Below are positions 15,098 to 23,125 of a stretch of DNA of 27,598 bases, piece after piece. The stretch is from Bacteroidia bacterium (GTDB lineage: Bacteria; Bacteroidota; Bacteroidia; Bacteroidales; Azobacteroidaceae). How positions within the stretch are numbered: position 1 is the first letter of the stretch; each line of letters opens with the position of its first letter. The stretch covers positions 1 to 27,598 of the forward strand of contig BNWW01000030.1 of the NCBI GenBank assembly GCA_025999115.1, in the 5' to 3' direction. Below the pieces are notes generated by a model. The model saw nothing but the letters and a program-made list of their open reading frames with translations, made no database searches and was not told the origin of the DNA. A program made the position numbers and the translations under genes.

Positions 15098-17056
15098 TTA
15101 ATTTAATCCATAATCGGTAGATAAAACCAGAAACTCGGTGCGGCGGTTGATTTGGTCGGCCGCCGCTTGTTGTAAAGGTTCCAAATTTCCGATGAAATCG
15201 GGCGTTAATTCTTGTCCTCCGGGTAAAAAATCGTATTTTTCGGCCATTTTTTTCGATACGGTGGTCGGTTTCGATTTGCCGTAGCCTTTGGCGGTGAGGC
15301 GGTCGGTTGGGACGCCGCCTTTTATCAAGTAATCGACAACCGATTGTGCGCGTCGTTGCGAGAGATTTTCGTTGTATTCATCGGAACCGATGCGGTCGGT
15401 GTGCGCCGAAAGTTCGATGGTTACGTTGGGATTGTCGTTCAACATTTCAATCAGTTTTTCGAGCGCGTTTTTCGATTCGGGACGCAGGGTGGCTTTGTTG
15501 AAATCGTAGAAAATATCTTCGATTAATTCGGGTTTGGAGATGGATTTCAGGCCGAAATCGATGTAGTACGTTTCACTTTTCTCATCACCGGGAACGTTTA
15601 AGGTTTGTTTTTGATTTAGATAACCCGGAGCGCTCGCCATCATCACGTAATCCATTCCGGGTGTAACTTCCATATAATAGGAAGCATCCTGCCGGACGGC
15701 GATTCGTTGATTTACGCCATTTTTACCGACAATCCGCACGTAGGCATCCTCTACATCTTCGTCGTTGCTGTTTACGACCCAACCTTCGACTGCCACCAAA
15801 ATTCCGGGTAAATTGAAAGAATAAATATGGTCGGCGCCGCGTCCGTCGTTGCGGTTGCTGCTAAAAAAGCCTGATTCTTTTCGGCCGGCAAAACTAATTC
15901 CGAAATCATCGCCCATACTGTTGATTGGCGCCTTCATGTTGGTAATGCGCCATTGATTTTGATTCAATTCGGCTTTGAAAATATCCAAACCGCCCATTCC
16001 CGGATGTCCGTCGGACGAGAAGAACAACACGCTATCGGCGCGCATGTACGGAAATTCTTCGTTGCCGGGCGTATTGATTTCCGGTCCGAGATTTTCTGGA
16101 AAAAAAGAGCCGATTCCATCGATGGAAACGCGCCAAATGTCTTTTCCGCCATAGCCGCCCGAAATGTCGGACACAAAATATAAATAACCGTCGGGACCCA
16201 CCGCCGGATGCGCCGCCATGGACAATGAATCTTTGAAAACCATGGCTTTTGTACCGGCGCCCCATTCGGCTCCCGAACGAGTGGAAACGCGAATTTCGGC
16301 CGTATTCATCGCTAAAGAATCGTGTCCGCAATAAGTGTAATACATTTGGCTGCCGTCGGGTGAGAAAGAGGCCGTTCCTTCGTCCATTTCGGTATTGATT
16401 CCGCTGGTAAGGTGTTCGGCTTTCATCCATTGTTTTTTCTCGTCTTGTTTGAAAACGAAAAAATCGTTGTTTTTTGCGCCGGTAATCGGATTTTTCGTGT
16501 CGCCCAAAGCATCTTTCCGCGAGGAAGAAATGTACAATTCATCGAAATTTTCGCCGGTAAGCATCGGAGCAAATTCGCCGTCCCGCGAGTTCATAAGATC
16601 CATTTTCCGAATATTATAGCGAGTAGGATTTTTCCTCCATTCCATCGCCAAATCACAACCGGTTATTCCATTTTTCGCTAAAATATTATCGGGAACCGAA
16701 TCCAAAAATTTTTGGTAGGATTTTTTTGCTTCGGCGTAACGTCCCAAACGATGGAGCATTCCGGCTTGGTGCAGAATGGCGGTGCTGTCGGTATATTTGT
16801 AGCGAATCGCATTTCCGTAAGCGCTCAATGCGCGGTTGGTTTGATTGGTTTGGCGGTAACATTCGGCCAGATGGAAAGCCACGCTGCCCCGCAAATAGGT
16901 TTTTTTCGGGGAAGTTTTGGAATAAACCCGTTTGTAGATTTGCGCCGCTTCGAAATATTCGCCGCGTTCTTCGCGTTCGATGGCATCGCTCAATTTGGCT
17001 GATTTGCAAGAAATCAAGCCGATGAAAAGGATGAGATATAGTTGTTTGCGAAACAT
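15098..17056 (-). CDS. porE: Type IX secretion system lipoprotein PorE
   Basis: A 652-residue outer-membrane lipoprotein. The signal peptide ends in a lipobox with Cys17 (FIGLISC). Domains in order: TPR repeats (about 20-145); a PD40/WD40-like beta-propeller (about 165-405, with FSPDGSQMYY, VGPDGYLYFVSD and FFSSDGHPGMGG blades); a carboxypeptidase-regulatory-like domain (about 410-495); and a C-terminal OmpA peptidoglycan-binding domain (about 510-650, with IFYDFNKATL and AHTDRIGSDEYNENLSQRRA). This exact four-domain order is that of PorE (PG1058) of Porphyromonas gingivalis, about 670 residues, which anchors the T9SS to peptidoglycan. Other OmpA-family proteins rarely combine all four. It lies upstream of the FISUMP gene. 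A second T9SS gene, porD, is 2.3 kb away on the other strand. Confidence 0.85.
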   Translation of the reverse strand: MFRKQLYLILFIGLISCKSAKLSDAIEREERGEYFEAAQIYKRVYSKTSPKKTYLRGSVAFHLAECYRQTNQTNRALSAYGNAIRYKYTDSTAILHQAGMLHRLGRYAEAKKSYQKFLDSVPDNILAKNGITGCDLAMEWRKNPTRYNIRKMDLMNSRDGEFAPMLTGENFDELYISSSRKDALGDTKNPITGAKNNDFFVFKQDEKKQWMKAEHLTSGINTEMDEGTASFSPDGSQMYYTYCGHDSLAMNTAEIRVSTRSGAEWGAGTKAMVFKDSLSMAAHPAVGPDGYLYFVSDISGGYGGKDIWRVSIDGIGSFFPENLGPEINTPGNEEFPYMRADSVLFFSSDGHPGMGGLDIFKAELNQNQWRITNMKAPINSMGDDFGISFAGRKESGFFSSNRNDGRGADHIYSFNLPGILVAVEGWVVNSNDEDVEDAYVRIVGKNGVNQRIAVRQDASYYMEVTPGMDYVMMASAPGYLNQKQTLNVPGDEKSETYYIDFGLKSISKPELIEDIFYDFNKATLRPESKNALEKLIEMLNDNPNVTIELSAHTDRIGSDEYNENLSQRRAQSVVDYLIKGGVPTDRLTAKGYGKSKPTTVSKKMAEKYDFLPGGQELTPDFIGNLEPLQQAAADQINRRTEFLVLSTDYGLN

Positions 17057-17117
17057 TTATGCTGTTTTATCTATTTAAAAACAGATTTTTCGGCAAATTA
17101 TTGTATCTATGATCGTA

Positions 17118-17377
17118 TTAGAATCCTAACAGGATTATAAAGTCAAACCATTCATCATTGTATTTGCTGAAACGCAACACTTTGAGTTCTTTCGTATAAA
17201 GTAAATTCCGTTACAACACCGTTTGTGCCGTGTACTTTACCGGTTATTTCCGCCCATTCTTCGGCTTGCTTTTAAATTTGGTAACATAGAAGCCTCTACC
17301 GAAGTCTTTGTTAGCTTGGCATTTGCTTAAATCGATTTCTTCGATTGTGCCGTATAACTGCCGTGATATACCTGCAT
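17118..17377 (-). pseudogene. DUF3990 protein, broken by three frameshifts
   Basis: Starting at an ATG (17377) that overlaps the stop of the preceding DUF3791 gene (TAATG), the first frame reads MQVYHGSYT and soon stops. The next frame carries on with TIEEIDLSKCQANKDFGRGF and YVTKF, the next with QAEEWAEITGKVHGTNGVV and TEFTLYE, and a last one with LKVLRFSKYNDEWFDFIIL. Together these follow the DUF3990 family, which I know as proteins with a YHGS start, DFGxGFYxT and an EWxDFIxL stretch. The C-terminal 60 or so residues of the family are missing. The YHGS / GFYVT / TEF pattern resembles the H-Y-E core of ADP-ribosyltransferase folds, which is inference. Three frame changes in 260 bases indicate decay, unless the assembly is poor here. 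Confidence 0.7.
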
Positions 17378-17622
17378 TAGCGCAACCCTCCATTTTGATA
17401 ACAAATTCGATACAAATAATCTACGGCATTAAACGGATTATCGGTATGCAGCGTCCTCCAGTGTTTATTGAGAAAATCCCAACCGTCGTATTTTTTCATG
17501 TAAAAATAAGCGTTTTGTGCATTCATCTTGTATGCCGCTGCAAATTCAGGCACAATAAATGAAATAAAACTTATCTTGTCGCTTGTTGCTTTATCTAAAT
17601 TGTTGTTGCCATTTTTAATCAT
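17377..17622 (-). CDS. DUF3791 small protein
   Basis: An intact 81-residue protein, soluble and mostly helical. Residues about 15-75 match the DUF3791 pattern: ISFISFIVPEFAAAYKMNAQ, then AYFYMKKYDGWDFL, then LHTDNP with a YxxCxxNGG-like end (YRICYQNGG). DUF3791 genes commonly stand beside DUF3990 genes, and both are of unknown function; here the DUF3990 gene follows with a one-base overlap (TAATG). It also overlaps the O-methyltransferase upstream by 4 bases (ATGA), so it has become part of the aroQ operon. An antitoxin or immunity-like role for DUF3791 towards DUF3990 is a hypothesis based only on pairing and on which partner has decayed. Confidence 0.75.
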   Translation of the reverse strand: MIKNGNNNLDKATSDKISFISFIVPEFAAAYKMNAQNAYFYMKKYDGWDFLNKHWRTLHTDNPFNAVDYLYRICYQNGGLR

Positions 17623-18245
17623 TTTTTATAAATCATCGTCAATCCATCTCGCAAAGGTAAAATAACTTTTTCAATTCGCGTATCGTTTTTGATTTTTTCG
17701 TTGAAACGAAAAATCCCTTGCGTTTGCTTATCGCTCGGAGCAACCGGTTCCACAACTTTCCCGCTCCACAAAGTATTATCGGCCAAAATCAACCCGCCCA
17801 TCCGGACTTTCTCAAAAATCAAATCGTAATATTCGCAATACAAACGTTTGTCGGCGTCGATAAAAACCAAATCGAAGGTTTCGTTTAATTTCGGAATCAC
17901 CTCCAAAGCATCGCCGATATATAACCGGATTTTATTTTTTAAACCGGATAATTCGATTTGCTCGCGAATAAAATCCTCTATTTCATCGTCTTTTTCGATG
18001 GTATGGATTTCGCCGTCGCCGGGCAATGCTTCCGCCAAACAAAGGGTGGCGTAAGCGGTATAAGTTCCGATTTCCAAAATCCGTTTCGGTTGAACCAGCC
18101 GGACCAGCATTTTTAAAAGTCGCCCTTGCAAATGTCCCGAAAGCATCCGCGGACGAACCAAGCGAACGTGCGCATCCCGGTAAAGCCGGGCTAATTGCGC
18201 CCCTTCCTCATCAATATTCGCCAGAATATATTCGTCCAAGTTCAT
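17619..18245 (-). CDS. Class I SAM-dependent O-methyltransferase
   Basis: A 208-residue cytoplasmic enzyme of the Methyltransf_3 (catechol/caffeoyl-CoA O-methyltransferase-like) family. Visible motifs are the SAM-binding loop ILEIGTYTAYAT (56-67), the acidic HTIEKDD (81-87), the metal-binding DLVFIDADK (125-133) and ADNTLW (155-160), which carries the second metal-ligand pair. I use the ATG at 18245; the frame opens two codons earlier with a TTG that overlaps the aroQ stop. The gene starts two bases after the aroQ stop and ends with a 4-base overlap into DUF3791, so it is in the aroQ operon. The substrate is unknown; proximity to aroQ does not itself imply an aromatic substrate. Confidence 0.9.
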   Translation of the reverse strand: MNLDEYILANIDEEGAQLARLYRDAHVRLVRPRMLSGHLQGRLLKMLVRLVQPKRILEIGTYTAYATLCLAEALPGDGEIHTIEKDDEIEDFIREQIELSGLKNKIRLYIGDALEVIPKLNETFDLVFIDADKRLYCEYYDLIFEKVRMGGLILADNTLWSGKVVEPVAPSDKQTQGIFRFNEKIKNDTRIEKVILPLRDGLTMIYKK

Positions 18246-18247
18246 TT

Positions 18248-18679
18248 TCAATTTTCAACTTTCAATTGAAAAATCGCTTCGATAGCCAAACGATACGAAT
18301 CGAATCCGAAACCGGCGATTACGCCTTTGCAAACGGATGTAATCAACGAAGTATGCCGAAATTCTTCCCGTGCATGAACATTCGAAATATGCACTTCGAT
18401 AACCGGCGAAGTTACCGCTTTAATTGCATCGTGAATCGCGACCGAAGTGTGCGTGTAGGCGCCCGCATTTAGTACGATTCCATCGAAAGAAAATCCCGTT
18501 TCATGGATTTTATTGATGATTTCTCCTTCGATATTCGATTGAAAATATTCAATTTCCGTTTCGGGATAACGCTTTTTGAGTTCGCCTAAATACGATTCGA
18601 AAGATGATGAGCCGTAAACGCCCGGTTCGCGAACGCCCAACAGATTCAAATTGGGGCCGTTGATGATTTGAATTTTCAT
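18248..18679 (-). CDS. aroQ: 3-dehydroquinate dehydratase, type II
   Basis: Third step of the shikimate pathway: trans-dehydration of 3-dehydroquinate to 3-dehydroshikimate. The product is 143 residues from the ATG at 18679. An upstream TTG in frame overlaps the -7 box and is rejected. Family landmarks are NGPNLNLLGVREPGVYG (7-23) with catalytic Tyr22, the substrate-binding Asn71 in LNAGAYTHTSVAI, His97 in EVHISN, and Arg108 in AREEFRHTS. The length is typical for the dodecameric type II enzyme. It heads a tightly packed minus-strand operon with the O-methyltransferase, DUF3791 and the DUF3990 remnant, and is divergent from the small gene at 18785 across a region with promoters on both strands. 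Confidence 0.96.
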   Translation of the reverse strand: MKIQIINGPNLNLLGVREPGVYGSSSFESYLGELKKRYPETEIEYFQSNIEGEIINKIHETGFSFDGIVLNAGAYTHTSVAIHDAIKAVTSPVIEVHISNVHAREEFRHTSLITSVCKGVIAGFGFDSYRLAIEAIFQLKVEN

Positions 18680-18700
18680 TGTTTTTATAATTACGACCGG

Positions 18701-18708
18701 CAAAGATA
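18701..18708 (-). promoter_or_regulatory. -7 element for aroQ
   Basis: On the minus strand this reads TATCTTTG, fitting TAnnTTTG, 21 bases before the ATG at 18679. No good -33 TTTG is seen. Confidence 0.5.
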
Positions 18709-18728
18709 AGGATATTTGTTGAAAAAGT

Positions 18729-18758
18729 TTTGTAATAAGAAAAACATTATTACCTTTG
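18729..18758 (+). promoter_or_regulatory. Promoter for the small-peptide / DUF5053 / porD / recN operon
   Basis: TTTG (18729-18732), an 18-base spacer and TACCTTTG (18751-18758). It places the transcript start near 18765, so the in-frame TTG at 18716 cannot be the translation start and the ATG at 18785 is preferred. Confidence 0.65.
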
Positions 18759-18784
18759 CAGCATCAAAAATACATCCGGCGATT

Positions 18785-18949
18785 ATGTTAGACTCTACGA
18801 CCAAAAAAGAAAAACGAAACTTGGAAAAGGATTTGTTGTTTTATCTATCTTATTATAACGAAGTTACGATAAGAGAAGTACAAATAAAACAACATTTTGA
18901 CGAGCAAATTGAAATTATAGTGGAGAAACTGAAAGAAATTGGACATTAA
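18785..18949 (+). CDS. Small charged helical protein, unknown
   Basis: A 54-residue product from the ATG at 18785, chosen because the promoter at 18729-18758 lies upstream of it and inside the longer frame. It begins MLDSTTKKEKRNLEKDLLFY and ends in EIIVEKLKEIGH. The sequence is strongly charged (Lys/Glu) and predicted helical by eye, with a middle stretch YYNEVTIREVQIKQHF that could form a compact helical or winged-helix-like hairpin. I do not recognise a family. It lies 9 bases before the DUF5053 gene and is the first gene of the operon, so it may act with that protein. Coding is supported by the promoter placement and spacing rather than by homology. Confidence 0.55.
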   Translation: MLDSTTKKEKRNLEKDLLFYLSYYNEVTIREVQIKQHFDEQIEIIVEKLKEIGH

Positions 18950-18958
18950 TTTAAATAT

Positions 18959-19348
18959 ATGAAAGACGAAATAAATCAATTGAAAGAAGCTTTCCGCAAT
19001 GCGAAAAGCGATAAGGAAGTGAATGCCATTGATTTGAAAATGAAAGAATTAATGGCTAAAAACCCGGGAAAATGGGCGCAAAGTATGGTTGATGTTGCCA
19101 AAGAAACGGCAGAGGCGGCAAGCCAATTGGCTGTTAAAGAAAAATTGAAGGAAGTAATTCCGGCATTATCCATGGTTTATATTGCTAAAAATTATTTCAA
19201 AAAAACCGATGCGTGGCTTTATCAACGTATTAACGGCAACATTGTGAATGGGAAACCTGCCGAATTTACGGATACGGAAATAGAAACTTTTAAATATGCA
19301 TTACACGATTTATCCCGGAAATTAGGCTCAATTAGCGTTAATTTATAA
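18959..19348 (+). CDS. DUF5053 family protein
   Basis: A 129-residue soluble protein. The N-terminal half is a charged helical region (MKDEINQLKEAFRNAKSDKE onward). The C-terminal half (about 65-129) carries VIPALSMVYIAKNYFKKTDA, then WLYQRINGNIVNGKPAEFTD, then an LHDLSRKLGSI end, which I recognise as the DUF5053 pattern of Bacteroidales. The YIAKxYFxKxxxWLYQRING part resembles a helix-turn-helix with the second helix followed by a turn, so nucleic-acid binding is a reasonable inference but unproven. DUF5053 genes are frequent in phage and mobile regions of Bacteroides. Here the gene is the second of an operon that continues with porD 12 bases downstream, an unusual setting for such a family. 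Confidence 0.7.
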   Translation: MKDEINQLKEAFRNAKSDKEVNAIDLKMKELMAKNPGKWAQSMVDVAKETAEAASQLAVKEKLKEVIPALSMVYIAKNYFKKTDAWLYQRINGNIVNGKPAEFTDTEIETFKYALHDLSRKLGSISVNL

Positions 19349-19360
19349 ATATAAAATTTT

Positions 19361-20278
19361 ATGATACAAAATAATTGTTTTCTTTACCATTTCATCGCGT
19401 GTTTTCTCTTTTTTACCGCTCTTGCCTCACACACGCAAGCCCAAGAACTCAACGCCAAAGTTACCGTGAACAGTGAACGGATTCAATCGGCCAATAAAAA
19501 TGTTTTTGAAACGATGGAACGTGCTGTTACTCAATTTATTAACGGAACGCGATGGACGGCAACCACTTTCGCCGCCAACGAAAAAATTGATTGTACCTTC
19601 GCGATTCAAATTAATGAACAGCCGTCCGACAACCAATTTAAAGCCGAATTGTTTGTCCAAGCGCGCCGTCCGGTCTATAATTCGGCATACACGACTTCGT
19701 TGCTCAATTATCGCGACACTAAATTTGAATTTGAATATCAGGAAAATTCTTCGATCGAAAGGCAACAAAATACAGTGAACAGTAATCTCGAAGCCGTACT
19801 TTCGTTCTATGCTTATTTAATTTTGGCTTTGGATTTCGACAGTTTTTCTCCCATGGGCGGAACAATATTTTTTCGCGAAGCCCAAAATGTCGCTTCTGCG
19901 GCGCAATCGGCAGGATGGGACGGTTGGTCGGCTTTCGACGACAGCAAAAGCCGCGGTTCGATGATTAATTCGTATTTAGACGAAAATATGAAAAAATATC
20001 GCGAATTTTGGTATAACTATCATCGCAAAGGCCTCGATGAAATGGCTGCAAATCCCGATCGCGGGCGACTAACTATACTTGCTTTATTACCTATTCTAAA
20101 AGAAACTCGACAAATACGCTCCTCGGAATTGGTTTTACAAATGTTTGCCGATACAAAACTTGATGAAATCGTATTAATTGCCGAAAAAGCCACGCAAGAA
20201 GAGAAAAAAGAAACCTACGAATTGCTGCGAAGTGTTTACCCGGCTATGTCGAACCAATTAAACGATTTGAGAAAATAA
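19361..20278 (+). CDS. porD: Type IX secretion system protein PorD (DUF4835)
   Basis: A 305-residue periplasmic or membrane-associated protein. It has a signal peptide (about 1-27, cleavage near TQA|QE), followed at once by the ELNAKVTVNSERIQSANKNV motif that opens nearly every DUF4835 protein. Other landmarks are NGTRWT, LLNYRDTKFEFEY, the SFYAYLILALDFDSFSPMGG segment and a C-terminal LxxxYPAMSNQLNDL. The length matches the family. DUF4835 is annotated as PorD, a T9SS-associated component; its exact role is not established to my knowledge. It is followed 3 bases later by recN, a conserved pairing in Bacteroidales, where the gene before it is usually coaBC. Here the position before it is taken by the DUF5053 gene. 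Confidence 0.85.
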   Translation: MIQNNCFLYHFIACFLFFTALASHTQAQELNAKVTVNSERIQSANKNVFETMERAVTQFINGTRWTATTFAANEKIDCTFAIQINEQPSDNQFKAELFVQARRPVYNSAYTTSLLNYRDTKFEFEYQENSSIERQQNTVNSNLEAVLSFYAYLILALDFDSFSPMGGTIFFREAQNVASAAQSAGWDGWSAFDDSKSRGSMINSYLDENMKKYREFWYNYHRKGLDEMAANPDRGRLTILALLPILKETRQIRSSELVLQMFADTKLDEIVLIAEKATQEEKKETYELLRSVYPAMSNQLNDLRK

Positions 20279-20281
20279 TTT

Positions 20282-21949
20282 ATGCTGAAAAATTTAACAA
20301 TCCGGAACTACGCGCTTATTTCCCATCTGGAAATTGATTTTTCCAAAGGATTTTCGGTCATTACCGGCGAAACAGGAGCGGGAAAATCCATTATTTTGGG
20401 CGCTTTGTCTTTGATTTTAGGCCAGCGCGCCGACAGTAAATCCATCAAACCCAACGAAGAAAAGTGTTTGATAGAAGGCCTTTTCGATATTTCATCCTAC
20501 GGATTGGAATCGTTTTTTGCCGAACGCGATTTGGAATATGATGCGCAAAACTGTATCTTCCGGCGCGAAATCTGGAGTTCGGGCAAATCACGCGCCTTTA
20601 TCAACGACCAACCGGTGGGATTAAACGATTTGAAAGATTTGGGCGCATTCTTGATTGATATTCATTCGCAACACCACAATTTATTGCTCGGCGATACCAA
20701 ATTCCAACTACAAGCGCTCGATGTATTGGCCGAAAATCGTGTTTTGCGAACCGAATATTCTTTGGAATACAAGCAATTTTTAACGATTCGCCGCCAATTG
20801 CAGGAATTGAAAGAAAAAGCCGCCGCCCATTCGTCGGAACGAGATTATTTGCGTTTCCAATATCAACAATTGGCTGAGGCCAAGCTCCAAGCCGGCGAAC
20901 AAAGCGAATTGGAGGAAGAACAAAAAACGCTTGCTCATCTTGAAGAAATCAAAGCTGGATTGTTTGCAATTGAAAATAGACTTTCATCCGATGAAACGGG
21001 CATTCTTTCCGGATTGAAAGAAAATTTGACAACAGCGCAAAATATTCAAAAAATTTCCCGTTCTGCAGATGAAATCGTCGAAAGAATCCAATCGGCCTAT
21101 TTGGATATGAAAGATTTAAATGCGGAAATTCATCACCGGCAGGAAAAATTGGAATTAAATCCCGAACGCTTGCAACAAATCAACGAACGCTTGGATTTGA
21201 TTTATTCCCTTCAAACCAAACATCATAGCGATTCCATCGAAAATTTAATCATATTGAAAAACGAATTGGAAGCGCAATTAAACGAAATCGACAATTACGA
21301 CGATGAAATCGCTCGTTTACAACAACAATTCGAGATTTCGGAAATAAAAATCAAACAATTAGCCGGTAAATTATCCGAAACTCGCCGCCAAGCGGCCGGT
21401 TTATTGGAAAAGGCGCTGGTTGAACGTGTCAGTGGCTTGGGAATGCCGTCTTTACAATTTCAAGTGGAAATAAGAACGAAAGAAATGCTCGATTCCACCG
21501 GAAATGATGATATTCGGTTTTTGTTTTCGGCCAACCGGAATAACCTGCTGTTGCCGGTCGCCCAAATCGCTTCGGGTGGCGAAATTTCCCGGTTAATGCT
21601 CGGAATTAAAGCGATGATTGCCGGCGCCGCTGCCTTGCCGACCATTATTTTCGATGAAATAGATACCGGCGTTTCAGGCGAGATTGCCGATAAAATGGGA
21701 AATATCATGCACAATATGGGCCAAGTGATGCAGGTAATCGCTATTACCCATTTGCCGCAAATCGCAGCTAACGGCGAAGCCCAATATTTTGTTTATAAGG
21801 AAGAAAACAACGATTTTACCGAAACGCATATTCGTCGCTTGTCGCCGGAAGAACGAATCCGGGAAATTGCCCAAATGTTGAGCGGTTCGGAACTTACGGA
21901 AGCGGCGATTGAGAATGCCAAAGAATTATTGAAAAATCATAAATCATAA
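20282..21949 (+). CDS. recN: DNA repair protein RecN
   Basis: An SMC-like ATPase acting in double-strand-break repair, bridging DNA for recombination. The product is 555 residues, normal for the family. It starts MLKNLTIRNYALI with Walker A GETGAGKS (29-36). A long coiled coil covers about 150-380, rich in Glu, Gln and Leu heptads. The C-terminal ATPase half has the signature AQIASGGEISRLMLGIKAM and Walker B TIIFDEIDTGVSG, followed by VIAITHLPQIAA. It lies 3 bases after porD and its TAA shares a base with the ATG of the SDR gene (TAATG), so translation of this gene set is coupled. Confidence 0.97.
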   Translation: MLKNLTIRNYALISHLEIDFSKGFSVITGETGAGKSIILGALSLILGQRADSKSIKPNEEKCLIEGLFDISSYGLESFFAERDLEYDAQNCIFRREIWSSGKSRAFINDQPVGLNDLKDLGAFLIDIHSQHHNLLLGDTKFQLQALDVLAENRVLRTEYSLEYKQFLTIRRQLQELKEKAAAHSSERDYLRFQYQQLAEAKLQAGEQSELEEEQKTLAHLEEIKAGLFAIENRLSSDETGILSGLKENLTTAQNIQKISRSADEIVERIQSAYLDMKDLNAEIHHRQEKLELNPERLQQINERLDLIYSLQTKHHSDSIENLIILKNELEAQLNEIDNYDDEIARLQQQFEISEIKIKQLAGKLSETRRQAAGLLEKALVERVSGLGMPSLQFQVEIRTKEMLDSTGNDDIRFLFSANRNNLLLPVAQIASGGEISRLMLGIKAMIAGAAALPTIIFDEIDTGVSGEIADKMGNIMHNMGQVMQVIAITHLPQIAANGEAQYFVYKEENNDFTETHIRRLSPEERIREIAQMLSGSELTEAAIENAKELLKNHKS

Positions 21950-22734
21950 TGACTTACACATTAATCACAGGCGCATCCGGTGGAATCGGATATGAATTAG
22001 CGAAGCTTTTTGCCAAAGACAAACATAATTTGATTTTAGTTGCCCGTAGCGAAAATAAATTGCAAAGCATGAAAATCGAATTGGAAACACAAAACGAAAT
22101 TTCCGTTGTCGTAATCGCGAAAGATTTGTTGGTAGAAAATGCTGCTAACGAATTGTTTACAGAAACGCAAGCAAAAAATCTAAATGTGGATATTTTGGTA
22201 AATAATGCCGGCTTCGGCGATTATGTCGATTTTTTGACTTCCGATTTGGAGAAGCAAAAAAACATGATTCAATTGAATATCAATGCTTTAATGCAACTGT
22301 TCTACTTCTTCGGTACTGAAATGAAAAAGCGTGGGACGGGACGAATTTTGAATCTTGCTTCGGTTGCAGGGATGGCTGCCATGCCCAATTTTGCAGTTTA
22401 TGCCGCTACCAAGGCCTTTGTTTTATCGTTTTCGCAGGCGCTCGATGAAGAATTGTGCGGCAGCGGCGTAAGTGTAACGGCGCTTTGTCCCGGTCCCGTT
22501 GCCACAGGTTTTGAAAATGCCGCCAATATGCGTTATTCCAAATTGATGATGTTTGGTTCCTATTCTGCGGCGCAAATTGCCAAAGCAGGTTACAAAGCGC
22601 TGATGAAAGGTAAGCCGGTGCAATACGGCGGATTTATGGTTGGTTTTGTTAATATTGCTTCTCGCTTTTTGCCACGGTTGGTTGTGCGGAAATTGGTGAA
22701 AAAGGTAATGGGAAACACAAAAATGGCACAATAA
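21949..22734 (+). CDS. Short-chain dehydrogenase/reductase
   Basis: A 261-residue NAD(P)-dependent oxidoreductase of the classical SDR family, nearest in feel to the DltE / YqjQ group. It carries the cofactor motif TGASGGIG (7-14), NNAG (85-88), catalytic Ser138, Tyr151 and Lys155 (YAATK), and the CPGPVATGF loop. The basic residue R33 after the second strand (VARSENK) suggests NADPH. The C-terminal about 35 residues (FVNIASRFLPRLVVRKLVKK) are hydrophobic and basic and may touch the membrane. It overlaps recN by one base and is followed one base later by the DUF1801 gene. Substrate unknown. Confidence 0.92.
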   Translation: MTYTLITGASGGIGYELAKLFAKDKHNLILVARSENKLQSMKIELETQNEISVVVIAKDLLVENAANELFTETQAKNLNVDILVNNAGFGDYVDFLTSDLEKQKNMIQLNINALMQLFYFFGTEMKKRGTGRILNLASVAGMAAMPNFAVYAATKAFVLSFSQALDEELCGSGVSVTALCPGPVATGFENAANMRYSKLMMFGSYSAAQIAKAGYKALMKGKPVQYGGFMVGFVNIASRFLPRLVVRKLVKKVMGNTKMAQ

Positions 22735-22735
22735 T

Positions 22736-23125
22736 ATGAAAGAATCAGTCATCAAAACAGTGGACGAATACATCGGCGAATTTCCGGAAGAAATACAAAT
22801 TCTTCTGAAAAAAATCCGGGCAGTCATTCAGCAAGCGGCGCCCAAAGCAACCGAAAGCATCACATGGCAAATGCCGACATACAAATTGAGCGGCAAACCT
22901 TTGGTCTATTTTGCAGGACACAAACAACACATCGGTTTTTATCCCATTCCATCCGGAATCGAAGCTTTTAAAGAAGAATTAACCGAATACAAACAGAGTG
23001 GAAAAGGCACAATACAATTTCCGTATAAAAAACCGTTGCCGGAGGAATTGATAAAGCAAATTGTTGAGTTTCGGGTTCAAGAAGTCAGTAAAATCAACAA
23101 GCTATTTAAGAAAGATGATAAATAA
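22736..23125 (+). CDS. DUF1801 (YdhG-like) protein
   Basis: A 129-residue cytoplasmic protein of the DUF1801 / YdhG family. Landmarks are TVDEYIGEFPEEIQILLKKI, ITWQMPTYKLSGK, IGFYPIPSGIEAF and GTIQFPYKKPLPEELIKQIV. The length is usual. Members have been described as iron-chaperone or frataxin-like on structural grounds, but their activity is not settled. It begins one base after the SDR stop and overlaps the following glycosylase-like gene by 11 bases (23115-23125), so it belongs to the same transcription unit. Confidence 0.88.
   Translation: MKESVIKTVDEYIGEFPEEIQILLKKIRAVIQQAAPKATESITWQMPTYKLSGKPLVYFAGHKQHIGFYPIPSGIEAFKEELTEYKQSGKGTIQFPYKKPLPEELIKQIVEFRVQEVSKINKLFKKDDK

Noticed and set aside
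16712..17025. Plus-strand open frames of about 96-99 codons antisense to porE
   Set aside because: They are shadows of the biased codon use of porE; the opposite strand has clear TPR coding.
18716..18784. Upstream TTG start giving a 77-residue version of the small protein
   Set aside because: The stretch contains the consensus promoter at 18729-18758, so it would lie upstream of the transcript start.
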